Under the pieces are notes generated by a model. It made no database searches. It was not told the DNA's origin and was given only the letters and a program-made list of their open reading frames with translations. A program made the position numbers and the translations under genes. Shown here piece after piece: positions 42,607 through 53,204 of a DNA stretch of 64,000 nt. Position 1 is the stretch's first letter, and every line of letters begins with the position of its first letter. The stretch lies in NCBI GenBank assembly GCA_025504975.1, contig JANUWI010000006.1, positions 186,001 to 250,000 of the forward strand. The letters are read 5' to 3'. The DNA is from Plenodomus lindquistii. Taxonomy: Eukaryota; Ascomycota; Dothideomycetes; Pleosporales; Leptosphaeriaceae.

Positions 42607-43385
42607 GATGATGTTAGATCTGTCGCAGGAGAACGAAGAAGACTGGCGCAACACCTGGGCAAGAGTTAGTGAGGTCTTTTATCAAAAAGAAAAATTCAGC
42701 GAAGCGTGCGTGCGGTGTCTTTGCTGGAAGGGCGAGCGTGACGTACAGTCTTTTCGTTCGGCCGCTGGGGGTGGTGAGCTTGCGCTCTGTTGTGAATTGC
42801 TGACGCTCTAGTGGGTTGCGCTCATGCACGTAGGAGGAGGAGTGGCAAGAGGTGAAGCGCTGTTGTGACGGTCAAGAGAATCGTCGAGAGTTCGTAAGAA
42901 TAATGTCTTGCTCGGACAATACAGCCAGTGGAGGGCGTTGCGGTGGCGCGCGAGGTGTGAGTCTGGCGATTTGCTTGTCGCAGCGTCGTGTTGGAAAACT
43001 GGGCAACGTGGGCGGCCAAGTTTGACAGCAGGTGCGGCGTGTGCGTGTGCGTGTGCAAGCGTGTAGGTGAGGGTGGAACCAGGGCGAGGTCTAAGTCAAT
43101 AGATCGCCGGTGAGGTGATGGTGAAAAGGGTGCCGCTGAGGGTGTCGCAGGTGAGGAGCGGATGGTGGCTTGCCGTCGGCAAGGTTGCAGCAGGGCGCCG
43201 TGGCCAGGCCCGGGGGGAGATTTGCGGGTTTTCGTAGCACGCGCAGACGACGTCTCAGGGCTCTCGGGGCTCTCAGCACTGCAGGAGGGTCCCGGCGAAG
43301 GTCGAGGGAGAGGCGCGCGGTGCAGCAGTCCGAGGGCTGGAGGCGGCCGAACGTGCACTGCACAGCTAGCCCGCTTGTGACGAGA

Positions 43386-43480
43386 CAGGACAGGACAGGG
43401 CAGGGCAGGGCAGGCTGGGATCCTCGGCGGCGGCGGCGGCGGCGGCGGCAGCAGCGGCGGCAGCAGCGGCGGCAGCAGCA
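43386..43480 (+). repeat. CAGGA/CAGGG and GGC/GCA microsatellites
   Basis: CAGGA x2 and CAGGG x4 (43386-43412) are followed by a GGC run and GGCGGCAGCA units (43425-43480). Confidence 0.85.
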
Positions 43481-43685
43481 GGCGCAGCAAGCAACGTCGG
43501 CAGCAGCTGGCAGCACGCGGCGGACGGTGGTGAGGAGGTGGTGAGGAGAGGGAGGGTGTGGGAGAGGGAGAAGGTGAGGTTGTTGGGGGAAGAGGCAGAG
43601 GCAGAGGCAGAGGTGCTGGCGATGGGCGGAAGGGATGGCGATCGCCCAGCAGCGTGGCCGGCCGGCACGCAGGGTGGCAGCAGTG

Positions 43686-43770
43686 GCACTGGCAGGCAGT
43701 CTGGCACTGGCACTGGCACTGGCACTGGCACTGGCACTGGCACTGGCTGGCACTGGCTGGCACTGGCTGG
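43686..43770 (+). repeat. TGGCAC hexamer array passing into CACTGGCTGG decamers
   Basis: About seven perfect copies of CTGGCA/TGGCAC (43701-43746) run straight into three copies of CACTGGCTGG (43741-43770). Confidence 0.9.
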
Positions 43771-43933
43771 TGACTGCGCAAGCCCTCGTCGAGCCGTTTG
43801 TGCCTTCGCTAGCAGCGACAGGGACCCGCCGTGTCGTTCATTACTCTGATGAAAACTCTGCTCCTTCTAGCCTAGCCCGTCATAACCCTCTACTTGTACA
43901 TCGAGCGCGTCAGGGCCACTCATGACTCTCTGC

Positions 43934-43978
43934 GGCTGCACTGGCTGCACTGGCTGCACTGGCTGCACTGGCTGCACT
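43934..43978 (+). repeat. GGCTGCACT nonamer array
   Basis: Five tandem copies of a 9-bp unit, GGCTGCACT, sharing the CACTGGCTG core with the array 170 bp upstream. Confidence 0.9.
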
Positions 43979-45611
43979 CTGCGTCCCCACGACCAATGAC
44001 TCTGCCCAGTCTTGGTCCGTCTGAGCGAGCCACGTATCGCAGGTGGGTTCGTGTGCCGCTCGCCCTCGTCGTCTTGGTCGTTGGCTGTCTCCGTCTCGAC
44101 CGCGCTAGCTGCACTCGACCGTTCCTCCGCCTTTTGTCATCCGTGCAGCCATTTCCACTCCCTCGACTTCCCAATAAATTTAGAAGTGGACCCTTCATAA
44201 ACGAGCACCAAATTGCACCATCGGTCCATGACCCATCGCCCAGCAGCCATGGCAATCCGCGACACCTGCATTGTCGTTTCATAGTGCTGCCGTCACCCAC
44301 GCCCCGACGCCCGCCAGTCGACGCACGTCTCGAATGTAGTGGTAGATAGAGTAGTGCTGCCACGTGCTGGTCCATCTCTCCCAAGGGCTGTCCGCATGCC
44401 CAACGTGCTTCCGTTTCTCACCGTAGCCGCGGCCGTTGGAGATGTTGGGTTAGGACAAAACAGCACCCCACGGCGTCTGGCCCAAGGGAAAATCAACGGC
44501 AGGCCTTCGTGTGCCCACCCACGGCCACCGGGCATGGCGACCCAGTGACCCACAGGCACAGCGCAGCACACTGCTGATGAGGGGCGCCCACCCAACAAGC
44601 CGCCGCCTGCAAATCGGCACACACACTTCTGGCGTCAACACCATCGCAGCCATGTGAGCGTCGGCGGCCAGCCCGGATGCCAGTTGCAGCTTGCGTCACA
44701 TGGTCACCGTCATACCCGTACATACATAGTACTCTACATGCAGCCCACCCACCACAATGCAGAGAGCATCGTCACCTTCTGCCCGAGTGGCAACGCCTGC
44801 GCCGTCACCATCCGTAATCAACCTGATGATATTGGCCTTTGTCGGGGGAAAATCAACCTGCCGCCTGCGCAGCCTGCCACATGCCTCCACTCACACGCGC
44901 CAAGTCTTCACCTCATTCGCTGCAATATGTATCACGGTGCTCTTGACTTTGTCGTCGAGTCGTGCCCGTCATCGTTCGCACCCATCTCCAAAATCCACAT
45001 CCTTGGTATGAAGCGACACTTGCGTCTCCGTCATTTCTGTGCGTGATGCAGGCCCCTTTACCACTGACGCTTCTTCATTGCACTCACTGGCAGGCCGACA
45101 AAGGCTGCCTGCCTGTGTCCACGCAATGTGCGCACCACTCAATGTGGTTCGTGCTTATATCTAGCCTCGCGTATTCTTGGTGCCTCCCCCCCAAAGGGAA
45201 CGGTTCGCACCGCAACATGTGTCATCTGCTACGCCCCATTCCACCAGAATTCCAGAATACTAATTTGCATTCGTCACTGCCATCCACCAAGCATTGTCAC
45301 ATGTGTCCATGTTGCCTGGCTGTGCACTTGATCGTCGAGTCATCATCGTAGTTGTCATCTACAAATGTCACGCCTTGGTTTGTGGCTATAACGATACATT
45401 TGGCCGCCTGATGTTGCCGAGGCCAGCGCGTGTGCATCCAGTCCATGCTTGCGCTATCTTCACGTAACATCGTAAGTGTGCCGGGCCCAATCCTGGAGCC
45501 TAGGATCCCAAACGCCAGTGCAAATGCTGAACCCCGTGGGTATATCCGGACAGTTTTTCCCCGCCTACGCATAAATGCAAAAACAAATTCAACACCTCCG
45601 TCTGACAGTGG

Positions 45612-46693
45612 CTAGTTCATCTGTCTGATGAGCTCGTTGATTTGGTCTTCTCTGTTGCCCAGGTCACCACCCTCGATGAAGTGCTTGAACTTCCTCTTCC
45701 GGAAGCCACCGTTGGGGTTGTTCAGCTTGAAGGGCCACAGGAAGTTGGAGGCCTGCTTGAAGTTCGGGCCGACAGTGTAAATCTCATGGATGAGGTCCTC
45801 CATACAGATCATGCCATACTTGCCGAGGTTCTCCTCGATGATCTCGTTATCGGTCAAGGGAAGCCTCTGCTTGTCCACCTTACCATATCCGCGCTCTGCA
45901 CAGGAAAGTCAGTGTTGTTGGCAGTAAAGATTGGCAAAGGTGCTTACTGTAGATAAGTTCGCGTACAGACTTCTGGTTAGGATAGCCGTACGCCACGAAA
46001 GGCTCTACAATCTTCAGCATCTCCGAGGTAGCTTTGGTAAGCTTGATGAAGACGCCATTGTTGATCTGAAGAAGACGCAGCAACTGAAGTGTTTTGCGCT
46101 TCTTGGGATCGATCTTGTTGATGCCCTTGATACGGACAACAAAGACGAGCTTGTTCTCCGCCGCAACGTACAAACTATCCGTCTTCTTGGCTTCGCGGGA
46201 TAACCGGATTCGCTCCTTTTCGGCGTCGCGGTACTCCTTGACGTACTTTTCGGCACGGGTGAAGATGACACCGCGCTTCTTCTTGGACTTGTCTGTCCCA
46301 ATGTTAGCTTTGCACTTAGTAGGATCATGTACCATGAGCTGACGAAGGGGCGATTGTATCAGTCCCGAAAGATGGTTAACAGTTCGACAACATTGACCTT
46401 AGTCTAGCCGATAGTGTGGTTGTCTTCATCATAACAATCGCCCTTTCGCAGTCCTCGTTGGTATAGGATGTAGTCGTACCTCTCTTCTCTCGCGTGGCAA
46501 TGGCGCGCTCCTCACGAGCCTTCTCTTGAGACTTCCGCTTCTTCAGCAGCGTCTCAGGGATGAGAATATCATTCTGCGTCGGGACACTCCTGCGTAGGAG
46601 GATCAGTGTCAAGCTCCTATTGCCTATCGCAAAGGCTGCAAATGTATGACCTAGGGTAAGGGTAGCGGGGAGGACTTACGACTTGGACGCCAT
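45612..46693 (-). CDS. 60S ribosomal protein uL30 (RPL7), 250 aa
   Basis: Exons are 46693-46680 (14 nt), 46589-46480, 46292-45948 and 45895-45612. Introns are 90, 187 and 52 bp. The protein starts MASKSSVPTQNDILIPETLL, continues with a basic eukaryote-specific N-terminus (KKRKSQEKAREERAIATREK), GVIFTRAEKYVKEYRDAEKE, then the L30 fold FVVRIKGINKIDPKKRKTLQ, LLRLLQINNGVFIKLTKATS and ENLGKYGMICMEDLIHEIYT, and ends with FIEGGDLGNREDQINELIRQ. The 187-bp second intron is unusually long for this window because it carries a box C/D snoRNA, as RPL7 introns do in yeast. Confidence 0.96.
46348..46443 (-). ncRNA. Box C/D snoRNA in RPL7 intron 2 (snR39/snR59 family)
   Basis: A 96-nt RNA on the host strand. 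A perfect 10-bp terminal stem, GGGCGATTGT (46443-46434) with ACAATCGCCC (46357-46348), brackets box C ATGATGA (46432-46426) and box D CTGA (46362-46359). The 13 nt at 46376-46364, one base before box D, read ACCATCTTTCGGG. They are complementary to the conserved large-subunit rRNA stretch CCCGAAAGAUGGU (rRNA from memory). By the box D plus five rule this would guide methylation of the G in CCCGAAAG. Yeast snR39 and snR59 are also encoded in RPL7 introns and act two nucleotides away. Confidence 0.88.
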
Positions 46694-47429
46694 GTTGTTG
46701 GGTGTGAGCTCCGAAGCGCATTGAAATTCAAACTGGAGGTAGTTTTTACCACTAGCGCAGCGCCAAGTTCTAGCGCAATGCTATAGCCCCAGGGTCCCTG
46801 CAATGGACACGTGATCTACCCCAACCCTTCCACAGGTGCGTCCTGAAGACTTTCTTGAGTCTTCGTGATGCAGCGAGCGGTGCTTTGAGAGATGAGCACT
46901 CCCTAAATACGTTACATTCATGCTAAGCGTGATCATCACGAGTGTCATACTTGCCACCGGGATACGAGCAATCGAGTGACACGCGTTTTCGAGGTACAGT
47001 CCGGACAGTCTTACTACCATCACATTCGTGCAGATTGTGCGCTCTCTTGTTGGCGGTCACTAACAACCTAGGGTTTCACCGCCGGTCAAGGGCATTCTTT
47101 GAAAAGATCGCCGGGCTTCTACAATAGTCATGGTCCAATCTATGAATTATACAAGTCACGCAGATTGGCCATGCCCCAAACACCTGCGACCGCTCCAGAA
47201 ATGACGTATCATTTTAGAGCCCTGTTGTTGTACTGACTCGCAGATCTTGGAACTGCGACAATGAGCTTTGAAGTCGAGTTGTTTCAGTGTCCTGCAATGT
47301 CTCACAAACAATGAGTGGCCGAGTAACTGGTTGTCTTTGTCGATGACCTACAGCAAACCACCCTCGACTCAATAGCACACATCATTGATCTACGCAAGAC
47401 CGACAACCCCATAGCCGTCATCACTGAGC
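46694..47429. other. Intergenic, RPL7 promoter region
   Basis: No gene is seen. Confidence 0.45.
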
Positions 47430-47696
47430 ATGGTAAACCCACCACCACTATACAAAGACCCATATGTTCTAGCATACAGATACTGGGAGTACATGAACGA
47501 CAACCCAAGGCGACATCGCGAGCTTTGCAATCAATACTACGAAAAGCTACTGGCGAACCAGCCTGATCCGGAGAAAGAAGCCACGGATGACAAGTCGCGC
47601 GCAATAAGGTATGCCAAAGCGCACTACGAATGTTTCTATGAGTTGCGAGATGTCAGTCGTATCGTTCACTGGCTGCATGACACGGGCGAGCCATAG
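47430..47696 (+). CDS. Small hypothetical protein (88 aa)
   Basis: A short ORF starting at a true ATG with a coding-like composition (YKDPYVLAYRYWEYMNDNPR; ELCNQYYEKLLANQPDPEKE; CFYELRDVSRIVHWLHDTGE). It is rich in Tyr, Asp and charged residues, with no signal peptide or domain I recognise. It may be a small helical protein, or an exon of a gene whose other parts I did not find. Confidence 0.4.
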   Translation: MVNPPPLYKDPYVLAYRYWEYMNDNPRRHRELCNQYYEKLLANQPDPEKEATDDKSRAIRYAKAHYECFYELRDVSRIVHWLHDTGEP

Positions 47697-48288
47697 CACA
47701 CGGAAGCAGTAAAGAAGGAGTACAGAAGCAGTCAAGACTAAACAGACGCTCTGCTGTGCTCTGAACGTGTGGAGGCGTTTATATCTCCGGAAAGGGATAA
47801 GGTAGTGTGAGCGCATTCGACATTGAGGAAATGAAGGTAACCATGCAGGATTCAGCCGAGCTCACTGCGAACATGCGACGAACATCCCGCTGAACGCCAC
47901 AAGCGGATGTAATTCTCCACACTTCTGAAACGAACGGCCACGGGAGGTGGCTGGAAGATGGTCACTTTGGTAGTGGTCACATTCCACAGCACTCTTCCGA
48001 ATCCGGTTGCAAGGCTCCAAACCGACCAACTTCTCCCAGATCCTCACTAGGAACAAAGACCGTGTCCCGGATGCGGCCCGCGGTTTATTTTTGAACATCA
48101 AATTTCATGGTGACATTTTCCGCATCATAAGCAGGCCTCCTGCAAACGGCAGCGCTGGCGGGTATTTCTCCGCCAGTCTGTATAAGACAATGACTGCTCG
48201 CGACTACTATCTGGTATCACTCACTACACATCGGAATCTAACATTCACTCGTTGAAGCATATAACTTTCGCTTAAAATCTCAGACAAA
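47697..48288. other. Upstream region of the GPI-anchored protein gene
   Basis: No gene is seen. It includes a TATA-like element. Confidence 0.45.
48181..48187 (+). promoter_or_regulatory. TATA-like element
   Basis: TATAAGA, 102 bp before the ATG of the GPI-anchored protein gene. Confidence 0.4.
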
Positions 48289-49319
48289 ATGCAGAACAGC
48301 ATCTACATCTCCAGCATCTTGCTTGCAGCAGCCTCCCCAGCCTTGTCTCAGTACAACCCGGCTCCTGGTTATTCGCCAATTTCTCCTCCTGCACCAGGTT
48401 ACTCGGCCGCTCCAATCCCATCACTCTCCTCGGCCGCTCCAACCCCATCAGTCGTTAAATCCACCACTCCAGTCATGCCGTCAATGACCACCACCAAGGT
48501 TCTGACTTCGGCTTTGACCGTCACCAGCTTCCTCACCGTGACTACATCCGCAAAGTACGGAGCTGGCGACATTATTGAACCCATCGAGAAACTTGGCCAG
48601 TGCTCCGTAAGCTCTACCTTATCTGCAGACTCTGTTCTAAATTACTAACATAAAACCTCAAGCAAACCATCATCTTCGACTGCCTCAAAGACAGCAAGTG
48701 CAACCCGGCCGACTTCCCCTGTATCTGTGCCGAACTCAAGACCCACGACATCGACGCCAAGATCACCCAGGCCTGCCCCGAGGAGAAGGACCAGTACCTC
48801 AAGTTCGCCACCGACGTCTGCAACAACATCAAGCCTACCCCCGGCTACTCCGTCTATGTCACCAGCAGCGCCGCACCACCCATGAACACTACTTACCCTA
48901 CCTACCCAGCCCAGAGCAATACCTACCCGGCTAAGAACATGACCAGCAGTGCCGCACCTCCTCCACCCCCTGCGCCCTCTGGTCCCCCCGGTCCCCCCGG
49001 TCCTCCTGCGCCCTCTGGCCCAGTCACCAGCGTTGTAACTGTTACACTCACCAACTCTATCGGCCTGCCTACGACTTTAACTTCGACTGTTGTTGGGCCA
49101 CCAGTCACTAGCGTTATGACTATTACAGGCACCAATTCTGTCGGCCAGCCTACGACTATGATGTCGACTGTCGTTGGGCCTGCGCCTACTGTCTCTGGAA
49201 CTCCTTCTGCTGGCCCCCCTGGGCCAGAATACACTGGTGCTGCTGCTCTCCTCAATGTTAAGAACGCTGTTCTCGCTGGAGGTGTTGGACTCATGGGTCT
49301 CGTCTTTGCTGGATTGTAA
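48289..49319 (+). CDS. GPI-anchored Cys-rich (CFEM-like) cell-wall protein (324 aa)
   Basis: Exons 48289-48606 and 48663-49319 have a 56-bp intron (GTAAGC...TCAAG). A signal peptide (MQNSIYISSILLAAASPALS) is followed by a Pro/Ser/Thr-rich stretch. A cysteine domain spans the intron: GQCS-QTIIFDCLKDSKCNPADF-PCICAEL...QACPEE...DVCNNI. It has seven Cys with CFEM-like spacing, one short of the usual eight. Then come Pro-rich linkers, a collagen-like GPPGPPGPP, and two tandem ~29-residue Ser/Thr/Val repeats (TSVVTVTLTNSIGLPTTLTS and TSVMTITGTNSVGQPTTMMS). It ends with a small-residue omega region and a hydrophobic tail NAVLAGGVGLMGLVFAGL, a GPI signal. Expected at the cell surface. CFEM proteins can bind haem or act in host interaction, but that is not shown here. 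Confidence 0.85.
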
Positions 49320-49785
49320 GGTGGATGAAGCGTAGAGTCACTCAATCTCTTTTGCCATGCATTTGGAATTGGTCAAGTTGGAGTAATTTGTAATGAGATG
49401 AGAGAAAGAGACAGAAAAAAAAATGAGGCGGATAGACTCGGTGTAGTGTTAATCTATAGTGTATTTCGTTAAAACAATTCAGAACTTACAACATGTGGTT
49501 CATGCATTGAGGTAAATCTGTGAACCTAACGTGACTGACATAGTCTGTGAGACTTGGTCTGGGACAACTTCATCTTACGCGATTTCAACCGTCAATCCGC
49601 TATCATAGACACTCCACATTCAAAATCAAAACACTGCCCACACAGGGACTTGGCACTGAAGGCCGTCAGTATGCTCCTAGACGATGAAGATTTGAGAACA
49701 ATGCTCGGTCACAGTAAGCCAGATCCATAGTGTTACAGGAGCGACAAAAACAGGACGAATCCTTTATTACTTCAGCTCATTGCAC
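49320..49785. other. Convergent 3' flanks
   Basis: No gene is seen; short poly-A/AT-rich tracts only. Confidence 0.5.
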
Positions 49786-52137
49786 CTAATAAGAAGCATT
49801 TCCCAAATCATGCTCCTTGATATACTCTCCACCCTTCTCCATAAACTCCGCCCGGGTAACAAAATCCCTCTTTGCATCCTTTCTGCTAGCCCATTGCGCA
49901 GCACCCCTCCATGCATCAAGCACCGAATCCTTCGCCCTCCTCACACTAATGCTCTGCTCCGCAGGCAACACGGCCCTAAGCTCAGCGCGCAGCCGCTCCT
50001 CAAACCCCTGGAATAACGTGTTGCCGCCCGTGAGGAAAATGTCTTTTAGAATGTCGTCGCGGTGGGGTGAGTCGCCTAGCCGCTCAGTGAGAATATTAGA
50101 AGCGATCTCCACGATGCCAGCTTGATCGAGACCCGCAATTGTAGGCTGAAAGACGACTTCTGGGACGCGTATACGCTCAACGTTGAGATGAATCTGATTG
50201 ACCTCTTTCTGGGATTCAGGATCGTACGAGTACGGGCCATGGAGGAAGGCGTGGAGGGTACTCTTGGTCCAGTCTGTTTGTGCTTCGCGCGTCGAGTCTT
50301 CGGTGAAGTTGGGGTCGTGCTTGAGGAGTTGGGCTTCGACCTCTTTGAGGTTCTTACTGAGATCTTCTTCCTCTTCGTCGTCGGAGCCCTCGCCTGTGGC
50401 AATGGTGCGGTATACGCCCCAATCTGCGTCATCGGCACCAAAGGTATCATCGTCTCCACCGCCTCGTCTTCGCTTTTTGGTCGGGTTGTCCGAGGCGAGA
50501 TTGGCGATGGACTTCATTCTCATTTGGTTGGCAAGTGATTTTCTGGTTCCAAGCTCAGCCTTCATGCGTTCCCGGTCCTTCATCTTTTGAATAATGGCTT
50601 GGCGGGCAATCTTGCGCTCATCGATCCAGCCTTGAGGGTCTGTCTGTCTTCGTTCGTCGTCCAGGCGTTGCTCTTCTGCTTGTCTTGCCTTCTCCTTCTC
50701 TCTTTCGATTTTTGCTCGTTGTCGTGCATCATAATTCGACTTCATCAGTCTCTGTTGTCGCTTCTGTTTGATACCTTCCTCGTCTAGTTGTTCGTCAGGT
50801 GTATCAAGCAGTGGGAACGTCGGCTCCTCTTGTTGCTCCTCCTCGACATCTCCTAGGTCCTTGTTGCGGGTCTTCTTGATCGACGCTTCCAGCTCCTTAA
50901 CCCTCTTGTTGAGCTGATTTTCGTCGTCGAAATCATTGGACTCGAGCACTCGGGCCTTCTCCTTTTTCGTGGTGATCTCTTCAAGTTGGGCTTGCAGCTG
51001 GATGTAGTATTCGAGTTCCTCCTCTTTCCGCTTGAGTTTCTCTAAGCGCATCTTTGCTGCTTGCGCTTGTAACCTCCGGCCGCTCTCTTTGCGCTTTTCT
51101 GCTGCTGCTGCAAGCTCCTCCTCCGTCTTTTGTACAACAATTGCCTCTGTGTAAGGGAACTGCACGGTGTGGTCTCGATCCTCGAGGCCTGTCCAGTCCA
51201 GGTAGCGGCTGAGGTCTTGCTCGTAGTTTTGTGATACATAACAATGCTCGCGAACCAGGTCTTCGGCTTGGGTATCACTGATCTTGCCTGGAAATGTGGG
51301 ATACTTCAACCGGAGAAGCTTCAAGAGGTATTGTGCTGACTGGAAGCGACCCCAGCTAAGGCGTGTCGTTTGCGAGAGTAGCGGTTTTGAGTCGACGACG
51401 GGTATGACGTGTGTTGAGGTGTACGAAGAGTCCATGACCAGGCCATTGCGACCGCCATTGTACGCGTATGAGAAGAGGGAGTCGATGCCGTATGCGACCG
51501 AGGGGGCGCCGTAGCACTCGAATAGGATTTCCGACATGGCTGGCGTGAGGTCAGCAGATAGTCGTGGGTGTGTCGCAGCCTGCGCTTCACTCACTCTTCC
51601 TTGTGTAGCCCAGGTTTGCAATGGGCTCCGTCATGACAACGGGCCGGTCTATGCTTCCCGACTTGCCTGCCACGCCCATCTTGATGAAGCAGTAGTCCAG
51701 CACGCCCTCCATGGCATCCCAGTTGTTGATGATGTTGCTTCCTGGCTCGTAGATGGGCTTGGACTGGCCTCGCGCGGTGCCATCCGAGTAGACGTCTGAT
51801 CCGATGAATGTAAAGGTTCGATTGAGCTTGCGGTCGCGGTACCGCGCCATGTTGGGAAGCACTGATAGCCGTGGCTTCGAGTCAAAGGACCATCCAGCGC
51901 GGACAGCCGAGGAGCCTGCCGGACTGTTAGCACTGCGGAGGCCGGAGTGACGAGGCCTGCGTTGGTACCATTGTCGATTACTATGGCCGTCTCGTGGTTA
52001 CTACGCGTGAATCCCTCGGCGTCTACGGGTCTGTAGCCCTCAAAGGGCGGATCGGACACGCTCCACAGCTTGGTTGGCGCAGCTTTGGCATCGCTGAGCC
52101 GCGAGGCTGGCGCATCGTACGTCGCCGGCGGCGCCAT
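49786..52137 (-). CDS. Actin-related protein Arp5, INO80 complex (747 aa)
   Basis: Arp5 with Ies6 forms the nucleosome-contacting module of the INO80 remodeller. Exons are 52137-51969, 51915-51595 and 51539-49786, with introns of 53 and 55 bp. The actin-fold N-terminus reads ETAIVIDNG-SSAVRAGWSF, with PNMARYRDRKLNRTFTFIGS and VVMTEPIANLGYTRKTMSEI-LFECYGAPSVAYGIDSLFSY. The adenosine-site block is GLVMDSSYTSTHVIPVVDSK. A long charged coiled-coil insertion follows (about residues 260-530, e.g. EELEYYIQLQAQLEEITTKK), the hallmark of Arp5. The end returns to actin: VFQPTIAGLDQAGIVEIASN, DIFLTGGNTLFQGFEERLRA and AWRGAAQWAS. The junctions were found by restoring the actin fold. Confidence 0.95.
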
Positions 52138-52519
52138 TGTCGATCTGGCTAAGAGGCAATGGAAAAGCCGTGTCAGAGGCTCATGTTATATCGTGCGATC
52201 AGGCTGCAAAGATGTGGCCAAGGGTGGTGTGCTTAGTGGAGGTTGTAAGTTGTCGTAGCGCAGCTCAGTCGCGATCGCATTCGGTGGTCCGCGCACCAAT
52301 CTCCGCGTATTGGAGCAGTACAGACTCAAGATCAACATTCCGTCACCAACAAATCATGGTAAAACAAAGCTATATTTCATGACTTCACTCAATGGCAGCT
52401 CGAAGCGTCCAGCCCACGTCTTGTTTGTCTCTCGTCATTCTTGGCACCAAAGTGCAAGGATAGCGCAAAGTCTACATCTTGTCATGTGGCTGTCCACTCG
52501 TACTCTGCAGCCTTTACGG
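52138..52519. other. Arp5 promoter / DAD4 3' flank
   Basis: No gene is seen. Confidence 0.5.
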
Positions 52520-52851
52520 TTATGCTGGATCCTTGAGCCCATTGGTAGCTGTCACGTTTAGTTACGGCCATGGTGCGTCTGTTTGACAGGTCCTTACCTT
52601 CCAGATGGAACAAGACGTTGGACTGGTAATTCTTGAACATTTGCGCCACCAGTTCCGTGTCCATGTTCTGGATGTTGATCTCCTGGAGGTTCTTGTTCAA
52701 CATCATGACTGCTTCGTTGAGTTTCTCCTGGACCTTTGTTAACATGGCCATATCGGACCGGAGTGGAGTCTTCATGTGCAAGACTGACCACGTTGACAAT
52801 GATGCGGGACAGCAACTGGCTCTGCTGATGCTCGTGTGGGCTCTCCTGCAT
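52520..52851 (-). CDS. DASH complex subunit Dad4 (73 aa)
   Basis: Dad4 belongs to the DASH/Dam1 ring that couples kinetochores to microtubules. Exons are 52851-52789, 52727-52598 and 52548-52520, with introns of 61 and 49 bp. The protein reads MQESPHEHQQSQLLSRIIVN, VEKLNEAVMMLNKNLQEINI, QNMDTELVAQMFKNYQSNVL and FHLEATNGLKDPA. It aligns along its whole length with yeast Dad4 (72 aa, also opening with ...PHEQ and containing LSRIIGNI and LEAT). The donor GTCAGT and acceptor GTCCAG of intron 1 were chosen because the nearby alternatives add a residue not found in the family. Intron 2 has an AACTAAAC branch. Confidence 0.92.
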
Positions 52852-53204
52852 GCGCGTTAGACTCACGTGTCAAAGTCCGGGTTGGACAATTCTCTCTTAC
52901 CATGCTTGTGACTGTGCACTGCTCGTGGTGTGCTGCACGCGTTCACGGTTGTGTTGTTTGGTGGAGAGGATCAATGCGGTTAGTAGGCTAAGCTGTGGTG
53001 AATCAGTGCGCGCGGGAGAGCTCCACACGCTCCGCTAGCTCGCATCATCAGCTTCAGCAAGCGCGTCGCATCTCCTGCATCGCAAAGCAGTTCGCCAGTA
53101 TAACAAACGAGACAAGACTTGATATCAATTCAAGCTGACTCTCACCGACACCACCGACCCCACCGACCCCATCAACCCCACCATCAAAGCGCCGTCTTGT
53201 AGCC
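52852..53204. promoter_or_regulatory. Divergent intergenic region DAD4 / IES6
   Basis: 353 bp between divergent start codons, containing both promoters. Nothing else is seen apart from an imperfect CCACCGACA/CCCCACCGA repeat just before the IES6 ATG. Confidence 0.5.

Larger units (their letters stand above)
42607..45611. other. 3-kb gene-free, GC-rich, minisatellite-bearing region
   Basis: It lies upstream of the cyclin gene and downstream of RPL7. Long frames (e.g. minus 42822-43781) are low-complexity translations of microsatellites and do not look like protein. It probably holds a long 5' leader and promoter of the cyclin gene. The part at 44350-45600 has no recognisable feature. Confidence 0.5.

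Noticed and set aside
42822..43781. 319-codon minus-strand ORF and overlapping plus-strand ORFs
   Set aside because: Their translations are Pro/Arg/Cys/Gln low-complexity runs made by the microsatellites, open in several frames at once, with no family sequence.
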